The translations under genes and the position numbers were made by a program. A stretch of 17,077 bases of DNA, from the NCBI GenBank assembly GCA_002314935.1, contig DCHW01000003.1, forward strand, positions 641 to 17,717. Direction: 5' to 3'. The stretch is from Clostridiales bacterium UBA1742. Its GTDB lineage: Bacteria; Bacillota; Clostridia; TANB77; CAG-508. The notes beneath the pieces are model-generated. The model was not told the origin of the DNA, did no database searches, and was given only the letters and a program-made list of their open reading frames with translations. Numbering within the stretch: position 1 is the stretch's first letter; each line of letters opens with the position of its first letter. Positions 1 to 7,648 of the stretch are shown here, one piece after another.

Positions 1-16
1 GGCGATTTTAATCGCC
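1..16. repeat. Short inverted repeat at window edge
   Basis: GGCGAT and ATCGCC form a perfect 6-bp inverted repeat around TTTA. It could be the stem of a terminator or leader hairpin belonging to sequence left of the window. No T-run follows, so a terminator is not proven. Part of it, GATTTTAATCGC, recurs at 3416 in front of the second pilin-like gene. Confidence 0.4.
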
Positions 17-88
17 CGCAAAATAAAAATTGTTATTAATTTTTATGTTAAAAACATAGATAAAATAAAAAAAGGAGGGGTTTCACAA

Positions 89-844
89 ATGAAACAAAAA
101 ACAAATGAAAAAGGTATTACGCTAATAGCATTGGTAATAACAATAATAGTAATGCTAATATTAGTAGCAGTTACCGTGACAATTGCAATGGATGGAGGAT
201 TGTTTAGCAAAGCTAAAACAGGTGCAACAGATACACAACTAAAAGCAGATAAAGAAACGTTAACTGCAGCAGTAGTTGGATGCTACAATGGAACAACAGG
301 AGAAATAGAAGGCGAAAATTTAGAAGGTGCATTAGATGGATGGAAAGTTGTAGAAGGTAATGACAACTGGACATGTACAAGCGTAAAAGGAAATATTTTC
401 ACAGTAACAAAATCAGGAAAAATAACAGAAGGAGAAGAGAATACGAGAAGTAATACTTACGAAGGTAAATATTATGGCGGTAGTGATCGTGCGCTGAAGT
501 TTGTTGATACTAATTATTTAATTACATATCTCAGAGAAGGTAGTGTATGGTATTATGAGTCGAGTTTGATAACAGACTTTTTTGAAAATGTACAAATAAT
601 TGATAAAACTGATTCTGATTTTATAAACTATTGTAATAAATGGTCAATTGATATAAACAATGTAAGTAATTATATTATTAAAAGAAAATCAAACGAATAT
701 ACTTCTTTTAGTTATTTTAATTTGGATTATACTGTTTTTTATGATGATGGATATGATTTCGAAGAACCAATTGTTAGGAATTTAATTACGGATAGTGAAT
801 TTATAACATTATTAGAAAATGCTACAATAGCACCAGAAAAATAA
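89..844 (+). CDS. Pilin-like protein with prepilin-type N-terminus
   Basis: A 251-residue protein. Residues 1-8 are a short basic leader ending in KG, followed by ITLIALVITIIVMLILVAV, a long hydrophobic helix. This is the class III signal layout of type IV pilins and pseudopilins, in which a prepilin peptidase would cut after Gly9 and the helix would anchor or assemble the protein at the membrane. The usual Glu at mature position 5 is Ala here, as in many clostridial pilin-like proteins, so true pilus assembly is uncertain. The rest is a soluble domain with Gly- and Thr-rich stretches, then Tyr-, Asp- and Phe-rich sequence (residues 125-251) that I do not recognise. The start is fixed by AAGGAGGGG about 10 bases upstream. 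A strong hairpin terminator follows at 921-951. No in-frame CGG occurs. No pilus assembly genes lie nearby. Confidence 0.8.
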   Translation: MKQKTNEKGITLIALVITIIVMLILVAVTVTIAMDGGLFSKAKTGATDTQLKADKETLTAAVVGCYNGTTGEIEGENLEGALDGWKVVEGNDNWTCTSVKGNIFTVTKSGKITEGEENTRSNTYEGKYYGGSDRALKFVDTNYLITYLREGSVWYYESSLITDFFENVQIIDKTDSDFINYCNKWSIDINNVSNYIIKRKSNEYTSFSYFNLDYTVFYDDGYDFEEPIVRNLITDSEFITLLENATIAPEK

Positions 845-920
845 GTATACCAATGTGGACGGGAAATTTTGGTAACTCAAAATGACGATTAAATTGCAAA
901 TACAAATTTAAAAGTGTAAA

Positions 921-955
921 ACAAATGACAGACAATTTGTCTGTCATTTGTTTTT
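921..955. terminator. Bidirectional intrinsic terminator
   Basis: CAAATGACAGACAA (922-935) and its exact reverse complement (937-950) form a 14-bp stem, extended by one A-T pair. TTTTTATTTT follows on the plus strand, with an A-rich side for the opposite strand. It lies between the convergent pilin-like gene and mutS2 and probably ends both transcripts. Confidence 0.85.
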
Positions 956-3296
956 ATTTTAGGGTTACTACAGTTACACCCATTTCACCTTCGCCAAATG
1001 TCCCAATTCTAAAGCTTTTTACATGGTTATTACTTTTTAAAAATGTATGAATTGCATTTTTTAATTTACCTGTTCCTTTTCCGTGAACAATTCGTACTGT
1101 ATCTAAACTAGATAGTTTTGCATTATCTAAATACTTATCTACTATAGGAATAGCTTCATCAACAGTTAAACCTATAATATTGATTTCATTAGAAATAGAT
1201 TGAGATTTTGCAGAAATTTTAGTGTTTACTTTTGTATTATTTTGTTCTTTTTTTACTGTATTACATATTACAATATCTGAAATTTTTACATTCATTTTCA
1301 TAGAACCTACTTGAACTTCAACAGTATCAGAAGTTTTAGAAATAGAAAGTATAGTTCCAGATTGATTTAATGAAATAATTAAAACATTCATACCAACGTA
1401 AATATCATTTTTAGTTAATGTTCCAGAATTTAATTGTTCAGTTTTATTTGCAAAAGATACATCTTTTATTTTTTTATTTAAAGTATTTCTAATATTATCT
1501 ATGCTTGTAGAAGATTTAGAATTTTTAATATTTTTAATTGCAAGAGTTGCTTCATCTTTAGCATCTAATAAAATATCACGTGCTTCTATTTTTGCATTTT
1601 CTAAAATTGTATTTGCTTTTTGTTCTACAGCAGAGTAATCAACCTCTAATTTTTTTCTTAAATTTTCTACTTGATTTAAATTTTTAGAAATTTGTTCTTT
1701 TTCTTTTTCAATTAAAAGTTTGTTATCATAAATTTCTTTTAGTAAATCTTCTATATTAATTGTTGAGGAATCCATTAAAGAAAAAGCTCTATCTAAAATA
1801 TTTTGATTCAAACCTAATTTTTTACTAATTTCAAATGCATTGCTTTTTCCAGGAACTCCTAAAAGAAGTTTGTATGTTGGAGTTAAAGTTTCTATATTAA
1901 ATTCAAAACTAGCATTTTCAAAACCGTCTGTAACTAATGCATATTCTTTTAACTCTTGATAATGTGTTGTACATATTGTAAGTGCTTTAAGATTATAAAA
2001 GTTTTCTAAAATGCTAATAGCAAGTTTACTACCTTGGATTGGATCTGTACCTGAACCTAACTCATCTAATAAAATTAAGCTATTAGATGTAGCTTTTTGT
2101 ATTATTTCAACAATATTTAAAATATGAGCAGAGAAAGTACTTAACGAATCACTAATACTTTGTTCATCACCGATGTCTGCAAAAACATTGTCAAATACAT
2201 AAATACTACTATTTTCTAAAGCAGGTATGTGTATTCCAGATTGAGCCATACAAATAAGTAAGCCAACAGTTTTTAAACTTGCTGTTTTACCACCAGTATT
2301 AGGACCTGTTATAAGTAAAGATGAAAATGCTTTACCAATATTTATATCAATAGGTACAACAGAATTTGCATCTATTAAAGGATGACGAGCGTGTTTTAAA
2401 TCTATAATATTTTGCTTATTTAAAATAGGTTCAATAGAGTTTGTACTTTTACTATATAAAGCTTTAGCAAAAACAAAGTCTAAATAATTAATTGTTTTAG
2501 TATTATTAAGTATTTCTTTAATATATGGAACTAAGGTATTAGATAGATTTTTTAATATTTTTGCTATTTCTATGTTTTCTTCGATTTTTAAATTAGCAAT
2601 TTGACTATTTAATTCAAATACAGCAGTAGGTTCTATAAATACAGTTGAACCACTACTTGATACATCGTGAATAAATCCTTTAATATTCCCACGATATTCT
2701 TCTTTGACAGGAATAACAAATCTATCATTTCTTATTGTAACAATAGGATCTTGTAGATATTTTGAATATGTATTTGAATGTATAATAGTATTTAATTTAT
2801 TTCTTATTTCTTGCTCCAGTTTTAACTTGTTTTTTCTAATAGTAAATAACTTTTCTGATGCTTTATCAGAAATTGTATTTTCATCTAAAATTTTATGAGA
2901 GAAATCATTTTCAATTGCAGTATTAGAAAACAAACCTGTAAAATAATTTTGTAAAAATGGAAAAATTTCATCAGAGCCAAAGTATTCTTTTAGTTCTCTA
3001 GACATTTTTAAAACAGTTTTTATATCTAACAATTGCTTAATAGTTAATACATTTCCAGATTCAAGATGTTTTAAAGAAATTGTTATATCATCATAAAATT
3101 CTATAGGTGAGTTACCTTTTGAAATTAATAAGGTTAGGGCTTCTGAAGTTTCTTTTAAATTTTTAGATACTATTTCAATTTTATTACTTGGTAATAAATC
3201 TAAAACAAGTTTTTTTCCACCATCTGTTTTAGAATATTTAGAAATAATTTCTAAAACGCTATAGTATTCTAATTTATTTAAATATTTTTTTATCAT
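954..3296 (-). CDS. mutS2: MutS2 family ATPase/endonuclease
   Basis: A 780-residue MutS2, the usual length for the family. The N-terminal core and clamp region (about 1-300) is followed by the MutS-type ATPase, with Walker A GPNTGGKT at 331-338, the switch sequence DIGDEQSISDSLSTFSAH near 374-391 and Walker B LILLDELGSGTDP at 407-419. A coiled-coil, Lys/Glu-rich stretch spans roughly 515-610. A C-terminal Smr domain (about 705-780) carries the VRIVHGKGTGKL signature. Family members suppress homologous recombination and, in Bacillus, split collided ribosomes; which role applies here cannot be told from sequence. The gene is monocistronic, convergent with the pilin-like gene and divergent from the surface protein at 3450. 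AAAGGA precedes the start. Three CGG trinucleotides lie across codon boundaries (His-Gly, Asp-Gly, Ile-Gly) and the frame stays intact at each. Confidence 0.97.
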   Translation of the reverse strand: MIKKYLNKLEYYSVLEIISKYSKTDGGKKLVLDLLPSNKIEIVSKNLKETSEALTLLISKGNSPIEFYDDITISLKHLESGNVLTIKQLLDIKTVLKMSRELKEYFGSDEIFPFLQNYFTGLFSNTAIENDFSHKILDENTISDKASEKLFTIRKNKLKLEQEIRNKLNTIIHSNTYSKYLQDPIVTIRNDRFVIPVKEEYRGNIKGFIHDVSSSGSTVFIEPTAVFELNSQIANLKIEENIEIAKILKNLSNTLVPYIKEILNNTKTINYLDFVFAKALYSKSTNSIEPILNKQNIIDLKHARHPLIDANSVVPIDINIGKAFSSLLITGPNTGGKTASLKTVGLLICMAQSGIHIPALENSSIYVFDNVFADIGDEQSISDSLSTFSAHILNIVEIIQKATSNSLILLDELGSGTDPIQGSKLAISILENFYNLKALTICTTHYQELKEYALVTDGFENASFEFNIETLTPTYKLLLGVPGKSNAFEISKKLGLNQNILDRAFSLMDSSTINIEDLLKEIYDNKLLIEKEKEQISKNLNQVENLRKKLEVDYSAVEQKANTILENAKIEARDILLDAKDEATLAIKNIKNSKSSTSIDNIRNTLNKKIKDVSFANKTEQLNSGTLTKNDIYVGMNVLIISLNQSGTILSISKTSDTVEVQVGSMKMNVKISDIVICNTVKKEQNNTKVNTKISAKSQSISNEINIIGLTVDEAIPIVDKYLDNAKLSSLDTVRIVHGKGTGKLKNAIHTFLKSNNHVKSFRIGTFGEGEMGVTVVTLK

Positions 3297-3364
3297 ATTA
3301 ATTTATCCTTTCAAAACGATAATATAATTATACAATTTTTTTGAATTTAAGTAAACAAAATATA

Positions 3365-3394
3365 TTGCAAAATATTAAGCAAATGGCTTATAAT
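3365..3394 (+). promoter_or_regulatory. Predicted promoter of the repeat surface protein
   Basis: TTGCAA (3365-3370) and TATAAT (3389-3394) are 18 bases apart, about 55 bases upstream of the start at 3450. The rest of the intergenic region, 3297-3449, carries the divergent mutS2 start signals and the GATTTTAATCGC element described separately. Confidence 0.6.
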
Positions 3395-3415
3395 AAATTC
3401 AGAGATTGTAGTGAA

Positions 3416-3437
3416 GATTTTAATCGCTAACAAAATA
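3416..3437 (+). promoter_or_regulatory. Leader element shared by both pilin-like genes
   Basis: This 22-base stretch matches positions 4-25 at 19 of 22 bases: GATTTTAATCGC, three different bases, then CAAAATA. Both copies lie in the upstream region of a gene encoding a protein with a pilin-like N-terminus, 12 and 63 bases before the start codons. It may be a shared 5' leader or operator; the function is unknown. Confidence 0.35.
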
Positions 3438-3449
3438 TAGGAGGCACTA

Positions 3450-5058
3450 ATGAAAAAAATTAAAAATGAAAGAGGTGTCATATCAATAATTGTATTGGCA
3501 TCAGTACTTTTGTTTACAACAGTTTTATTAAGTACATATATGGTTATTTCAAATAAAATAAAAGCTCAAAAAGAAATAATAAATGAAACTAGGGATTTAT
3601 ATGATAATGGTACATTGGAAGAGACTTATGGAAGTTTTTTTGAAAATGCACAAAATTATATTCCAATATATACAAATGAACAATATTTAAACATAGCTAC
3701 AGGAAATCCACTTAATATAAATGGAAAATATTATAATTTTACAGAAAATGATTCTTATATGTTAATGAGTGATTTAGAAATACAAGAAAATGATTTGCCA
3801 GAAAATTGGATTGCTCCAGAAACAATTTTTATAAAGGGTGATAATGAAGGAAGTATTACTTATAATGAATGCATTGTTAAAATAATTAGTGATGGAACAA
3901 TTATTGAAGAATATAATGGAGAGATAAAATTACCACATCAATATAAAAAAATTGAATATATACAAAGTGATGGAAATCAATACATAGATACGGGATTGAT
4001 ATTAGGAAAAGAATTCACAATTAAAACGTCATTTTCACAAACAAGAATAATAAGTGATGAGCAACCGGTAATATCAATTTGGAATGGTGTTTCAAAGTAC
4101 TTTAATATATTCGTAGAAAAACGGTATAAAAAAATTAATTTTATATACAGATGGAGACCACATTATTAATACTGATTTAGATACATATAAAGAACATAAT
4201 ATTATTATATCAAGAAATAATAGTGATTGGACATTTACTGTAGATGAAGAAACAATAAATTATACATATGAAGCTGGTGCAAATACAACAACATTAAAAC
4301 TTTTGAACAGAGGAGATTTATACGGAAAATCATATAATAGATTATATGAAACAGAAGTATATGAAAATGATGTGCTAATAGCAAATTACATACCATGTTA
4401 TAGAAAAGCTGACAATGTTACAGGAGTTTATGATCTTATTGGTGGTAATTTTTATACTAATAATGGAACAGGGGATTTTATAATAAAAAAAGAAGAAGAT
4501 GGATATCAAGAAATAGAATATATACAAGGAGACGAAGGTAAACAATATATAGATACAGGATTAGTATTAGGAGAAAAATTTACAATAAAAACAGCATTTG
4601 CACAAACAAAGAAAATTGGGTATGAACAACCTGTAATATCAACATGGTCTGGGAGTTATTTTAATGTATTTGTAAGATCAAATGAACAAAAGTTAGATTT
4701 GTATACATCAGGACATCATATTGCAAATACAGAATTAAAAACATATGAAAAAAACAATGTGACAATATCTAGGGATAATAGTAACTGGACATGGATTTTA
4801 AATGATGAAACAATAAATTTTACATACACAGCAGCTGCAAATACGACGACATTAAAACTTTTGAATAGAGGAGATTTGAATGGAACATCATACAATAGAT
4901 TATATAAAACAGAAGTATATGAAAATGATGTGTTAATAGCAAATTACATTCCATGTTACAGAAAAGCTGATAAAAGGATTGGAGTTTTTGATACAATAAA
5001 TGAAAAATTTTATTATGATGGTAGAGGAGGAACGTTTCTTGCAGGACCTGAAATATAA
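3450..5058 (+). CDS. Pilin-like surface protein with two jelly-roll-like repeats; one CGG frameshift
   Basis: Read with one +1 shift at 4122 this is a 535-residue protein. The N-terminus (KNERGVISIIVLASVLLF and onward) is a short basic leader plus one hydrophobic helix, pilin-like but lacking the standard FTLIE motif. After a spacer of about 140 residues come two tandem copies of a roughly 180-residue module. Each runs from EYIQ(S/G)D and QYIDTGL through TTLKLLNRGDL to IPCYRKAD and a final GVYD or GVFD segment. Such modules resemble concanavalin/LamG-like beta-sandwich domains of gut Bacillota surface proteins, so a carbohydrate- or protein-binding role outside the cell is plausible but inferred. 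Without the shift the frame stops at 4167, and downstream code homologous to copy 2 remains in the +1 frame with no stop. GGAGG precedes the ATG. It shows adhesin-like repeat architecture and is probably transcribed alone. Confidence 0.8.
3944..5046 (+). repeat. Tandem in-gene duplication of about 560 bp
   Basis: Copy 1 (about 3944-4482) and copy 2 (about 4507-5046) encode the same module. Near the 3' ends the DNA is almost identical: the stretch from GAACAGAGGAGA (4303) matches GAATAGAGGAGA (4863) for over 100 bases with scattered changes. Copy 2 is continuous in one frame, while copy 1 contains the CGG site at 4122, so one half serves as an internal reference for the other. Confidence 0.85.
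4122..4125 (+). other. CGG frameshift site 1 (CGGT, surface protein)
   Basis: The zero frame reads GAA AAA CGG TAT and stops at 4167. Skipping C4122 gives GAA AAA GGT ATA, Gly225 of the product, then LYTDGDHIINTDL, which aligns with LYTSGHHIANTEL in the second repeat. Confidence 0.9.
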
Positions 5059-5086
5059 AAAACATTACGGAAATATATGATATAGG

Positions 5087-5115
5087 TTGACTTTTAATTA
5101 AAAAAATTATAAAAT
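5087..5115 (+). promoter_or_regulatory. Predicted promoter of minD
   Basis: TTGACT (5087-5092) and TAAAAT (5110-5115) lie 17 bases apart, 49 bases upstream of the minD start. The -10 box overlaps the left arm of the hairpin at 5111-5142. Confidence 0.55.
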
Positions 5116-5147
5116 AACTGTGTTGAAAAATACAGTTATTTTGTTTT
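5111..5147 (+). terminator. Intrinsic terminator between surface gene and minD
   Basis: AAAATAACTGT (5111-5121) pairs perfectly with ACAGTTATTTT (5132-5142) across a 10-base loop, followed by GTTTTG. It probably stops transcription from the surface-protein gene. The left arm overlaps the predicted minD -10 box, so minD transcripts starting downstream would not contain the full hairpin. Confidence 0.65.
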
Positions 5148-5163
5148 GAGGAGGAAAAAACCT

Positions 5164-5955
5164 ATGGGAGAAGTAATAGTTATAACTTCAGGAAAAGGTG
5201 GAGTAGGAAAAACAACTACAACAGCAAATTTAGGATCAAGCCTTGCAGAATCAGGTAAAAAAGTAGTTTTAGTAGATACAGATATTGGACTTAGAAACTT
5301 AGATGTTGTTATGGGATTAGAAAATAGAATAGTATATGATATAGTTGATGTTGTAGAAGAAAAATGTAAATTAAGACAAGCATTAATAAAAGATAAACGT
5401 TTTGAAGAATTATTTTTACTTCCAGCAGCTCAAACAAGAGATAAAAGTGCTATAAATGAAGAACAAATGATAGAATTAACTAAGAAATTAAAAGAAGAAT
5501 TTGATTATATTTTAATAGATTGTCCAGCAGGAATAGAACAAGGTTTTAAAAATGCAATAGCTGGTGCAGATAGAGCAATTGTTGTAACAACAGCCGAAAT
5601 TTCAGCAATAAGAGATGCTGATAGAATTATTGGATTATTAGAATCATCTGAAATTAAAAATCCAGAATTGGTTGTAAATAGATTAAGACCTAATATGGTA
5701 AGAAAAGGCGAAATGATGGATGTAGATGACATTGTTGATTTACTTTCAGTTGATTTAATAGGAGTAGTTCCAGACGATGAATATATAATAACTCAAACAA
5801 ACAAAGGTGAACCAGTAATAAAAAATAAAAAAGCACCATCTGGAAAAGCATATATAGAAATAGCTAAAAGAATTTTAGGCGAAAATATAGATGTTACAAT
5901 ACCAGGAAGAGAAAAAGGATTTTGGGCTAAATTTAAAAGTTGGTTCAGAAAATAA
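5164..5955 (+). CDS. minD: Septum site-determining ATPase MinD
   Basis: A 263-residue ParA/MinD-type ATPase. The deviant Walker A motif GKGGVGKTTTT is at residues 10-20 with both signature lysines (Lys11, Lys16). VVLVDTDIGLRNLD follows near 38-51, and YILIDCPAG is the Walker B region. The C-terminus, GFWAKFKSWFRK, is the amphipathic membrane-targeting helix that lets ATP-bound MinD bind the inner face of the membrane. In the Min system it keeps division away from the poles. I chose ATG 5164 because GAGGAGG sits 11-17 bases upstream and the protein then begins MGEVIVITSGKGG, as in the family; a TTG at 5146 would add an unlikely MRRKKP extension that overlaps the ribosome binding site. minC is not adjacent. 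minE follows after 30 bases. Confidence 0.97.
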   Translation: MGEVIVITSGKGGVGKTTTTANLGSSLAESGKKVVLVDTDIGLRNLDVVMGLENRIVYDIVDVVEEKCKLRQALIKDKRFEELFLLPAAQTRDKSAINEEQMIELTKKLKEEFDYILIDCPAGIEQGFKNAIAGADRAIVVTTAEISAIRDADRIIGLLESSEIKNPELVVNRLRPNMVRKGEMMDVDDIVDLLSVDLIGVVPDDEYIITQTNKGEPVIKNKKAPSGKAYIEIAKRILGENIDVTIPGREKGFWAKFKSWFRK

Positions 5956-5985
5956 AGTAATAAAAACATAAGGTGGGAAAAGAAT

Positions 5986-6483
5986 ATGTTTGAAAATATT
6001 GCAAAATTCTTTAAAAAGCTAGTAAAATCTGAACAACCAGAAACAAAAAGTAAAGACACGGCTAAAGAACGACTACATTTAGTGTTAATGCAAGATAGAG
6101 CAAATGTTTCTGCTGATTTTCTAGAATTAATGAAACAAGAAATTATAGAAGTTATAAAAAAATACATAGAAGTTGATGATAAAGCAATTGATGTTAGACT
6201 TACAAATAAAGTAGAAGAAGATGGAACAAATGGTTCTCCTTTTCTTTATGCAAATATTCCAATTGTTAAAGTAAAAAATGAAATGAAACCACAAGAACAA
6301 GAGAAAGAAAAGAAAATAGAAGATAATAAAGAAAATAGCATAGAAGAAAAAAAAGAAGAAAATAAAACAGATAAAGATAGTAATGAAAAAGAAAATACAG
6401 AAACTAATGAAGAAAAAAGCAAAATAGTTGAAAATAACGAAGAAGAAAATAAAACAGAAGAAGTAGTAGAAAAAGAAGAATAG
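5986..6483 (+). CDS. minE: Cell division topological factor MinE with charged tail
   Basis: Residues 1-100 are a normal MinE. An amphipathic N-terminal membrane helix (MFENIAKFFKKL) is followed by the MinD-binding segment TAKERLHLVLMQDRAN (25-40), then the beta-rich dimerisation domain with EIIEVIKKYIEVD and VRLTNK. Bacterial MinE is usually about 90 residues. Here a further 65 or so residues, almost only Glu, Lys, Asn, Asp and Thr, extend the protein to 165. The tail looks disordered and acidic, with no recognisable domain. MinE stimulates MinD ATPase and drives the dynamic Min pattern. The start has AGGTGGG upstream and the spacing to minD fits co-transcription. A CGG across the Thr-Ala boundary near 6056 leaves the frame intact. 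Confidence 0.93.
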   Translation: MFENIAKFFKKLVKSEQPETKSKDTAKERLHLVLMQDRANVSADFLELMKQEIIEVIKKYIEVDDKAIDVRLTNKVEEDGTNGSPFLYANIPIVKVKNEMKPQEQEKEKKIEDNKENSIEEKKEENKTDKDSNEKENTETNEEKSKIVENNEEENKTEEVVEKEE

Positions 6484-6489
6484 AAATAT

Positions 6490-6516
6490 AATTGGCAAGC
6501 TTATAGCTTGCCAATT
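6490..6516 (+). repeat. Perfect 12-bp hairpin between minE and rodA
   Basis: AATTGGCAAGCT (6490-6501) pairs with AGCTTGCCAATT (6505-6516) across the loop TAT. No T-tract follows on either strand, so it is not a standard terminator. It lies 21 bases before the rodA start and may stabilise the upstream mRNA or mark a processing site within the operon. Confidence 0.7.
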
Positions 6517-6537
6517 AAAAAATATGAAAGGTAAATA

Positions 6538-7647
6538 ATGAATAGAAAATTATTTAAAAATATAGACTGGGGAATTTTAATATGTGTTGCACTTTTAATA
6601 ATAATTGGTCTTATTTCTTTGTATAGTGCTTCAGAAAGTGCAGATTTTGAAGAGTTTAAAAAGCAATGTATTTGGATTGCAATAAGTATACCAATTATGA
6701 TAATTACGATATTAATTGATTATGATAGCTTAGCAAGATTTTCAAAAATATTTTATGCAATATTGATTATACTTTTAATTGCAGTTTTATTTACAGGAGC
6801 AGTTAATCGGTGCAACAAGTTGGTTTAATGCTGGATTTTTTTCTTTTCAACCAAGTGAAATAGGAAAGATTTTTACAATTTTATTTATTAGTTATATGAT
6901 TGTTAATATTCAAAAAGGGAATAGAGAAAATATTAATAGATTTAGTAAGTTGACAAAAATACTTATATTAGCATTAATTCCAATTATATTAATAGCATTA
7001 GAACCAGATTTTGGTACAGCTACTGCATATATTGTTGCACTAATTTTAATGTTGTATGTGGCTGGAATAGATAAAAAATATATTATAGTTGCAGGACTTT
7101 TAGTAGTAATACTTGTTCCATTATTATATTTTTTTGTATTGCCAGAACATGCAAAATCAAGAATAGAAGTATATCTTAATCCTAATTTAGATCCAAGAGG
7201 TGCGGGATATAATATTATACAATCAAAACTTGCAATTGGTGCTCGGTAAACTTTTTGGAATGGGATATTTACAAGGAAACCAAACGCATTTAGGTTTTTT
7301 ATATCCTAAAACTACAGATTTTATTTTTTCTGTTATTGGAGAAGAAATGGGATTTATAATGTGTAGTGCAATTGTAATTATATATGTTATTTTAATTACT
7401 AGAGCTATGAATGTTGCAAAAAATGCAAAAGATGATTTAGGCTCATATATTGCAGCTGGAATTTCACGGAGTGTTTTTATTCCATATGGTAGAAAATATT
7501 GGGATGACAATTGGATTGCTTCCTATAACAGGAGTACCATTACCTTTTATTAGTTATGGAGGAAGCTCTTTAATTACAAACTTTATAAGTATAGGATTAC
7601 TTTTAGGAATTAGTTCAAGAAGTAGTAAAAAAATTTTTGGAGATTAA
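6538..7647 (+). CDS. rodA: RodA (SEDS peptidoglycan polymerase) with three CGG frameshifts
   Basis: Read with +1 shifts at 6808, 7244 and 7467, this is one 368-residue SEDS protein, the normal RodA length. Family landmarks appear in order across the three frames: IDWGILICVALLIIIGLISLYSAS at the N-terminus; NGATSWF with its Gly at residue 91; SFQPSEIGK; EPDFGTA, carrying the Asp expected to be catalytic; DPRGAGYNIIQSKLAIGAG with its Gly at 236; LFGMGYLQGNQTHLGFLYPKTTDFIFSVIGEE; GISGVFLF with its Gly at 310; and LPITGVPLPFISYGGSS. It has about ten membrane helices. RodA polymerises glycan strands during side-wall growth with a class B PBP. The minD-minE-rodA order is typical of Clostridia and favours RodA over FtsW. 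As written, the gene would end after 96 codons, yet every downstream segment is highly conserved, which argues against decay. Confidence 0.93.
6808..6811 (+). other. CGG frameshift site 2 (CGGT, rodA)
   Basis: The zero frame reads AAT CGG TGC and stops at 6826. Skipping C6808 gives AAT GGT GCA ACA AGT TGG, the NGATSW loop of RodA proteins (Gly91). Confidence 0.93.
7244..7247 (+). other. CGG frameshift site 3 (CGGT, rodA)
   Basis: The zero frame reads GCT CGG TAA, an immediate stop. Skipping C7244 gives GCT GGT AAA CTT, restoring AIGAGKLFGMG, the equivalent of the SEDS motif AIGSGGLFGKG (Gly236). Confidence 0.94.
7467..7470 (+). other. CGG frameshift site 4 (CGGA, rodA)
   Basis: The zero frame reads TCA CGG AGT and stops at 7551. 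Skipping C7467 gives TCA GGA GTG TTT, restoring GISGVFLFHMVENIGM, the helix before the LPITGVPLPF signature (Gly310). Confidence 0.93.
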
Positions 7648-7648
7648 A

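Noticed and set aside
5146..5163. Upstream non-ATG starts for minD, ruvA (13403), nfeD and the toxin (8750)
   Set aside because: Each would place the start in or before the ribosome binding site and add residues that are absent from the family.
6127..6498. Long open frame on the minus strand opposite minE
   Set aside because: It is a Phe/Ile-rich mirror of the A-rich tail of minE and has no family features; other opposite-strand frames over minD, rarA and ruvA were dismissed for the same reason.
6808..6811. prfB-like stimulated frameshift with an internal Shine-Dalgarno
   Set aside because: AGGAG lies upstream of this site, but the other ten lack a comparable element and no stop codon sits in the A site.
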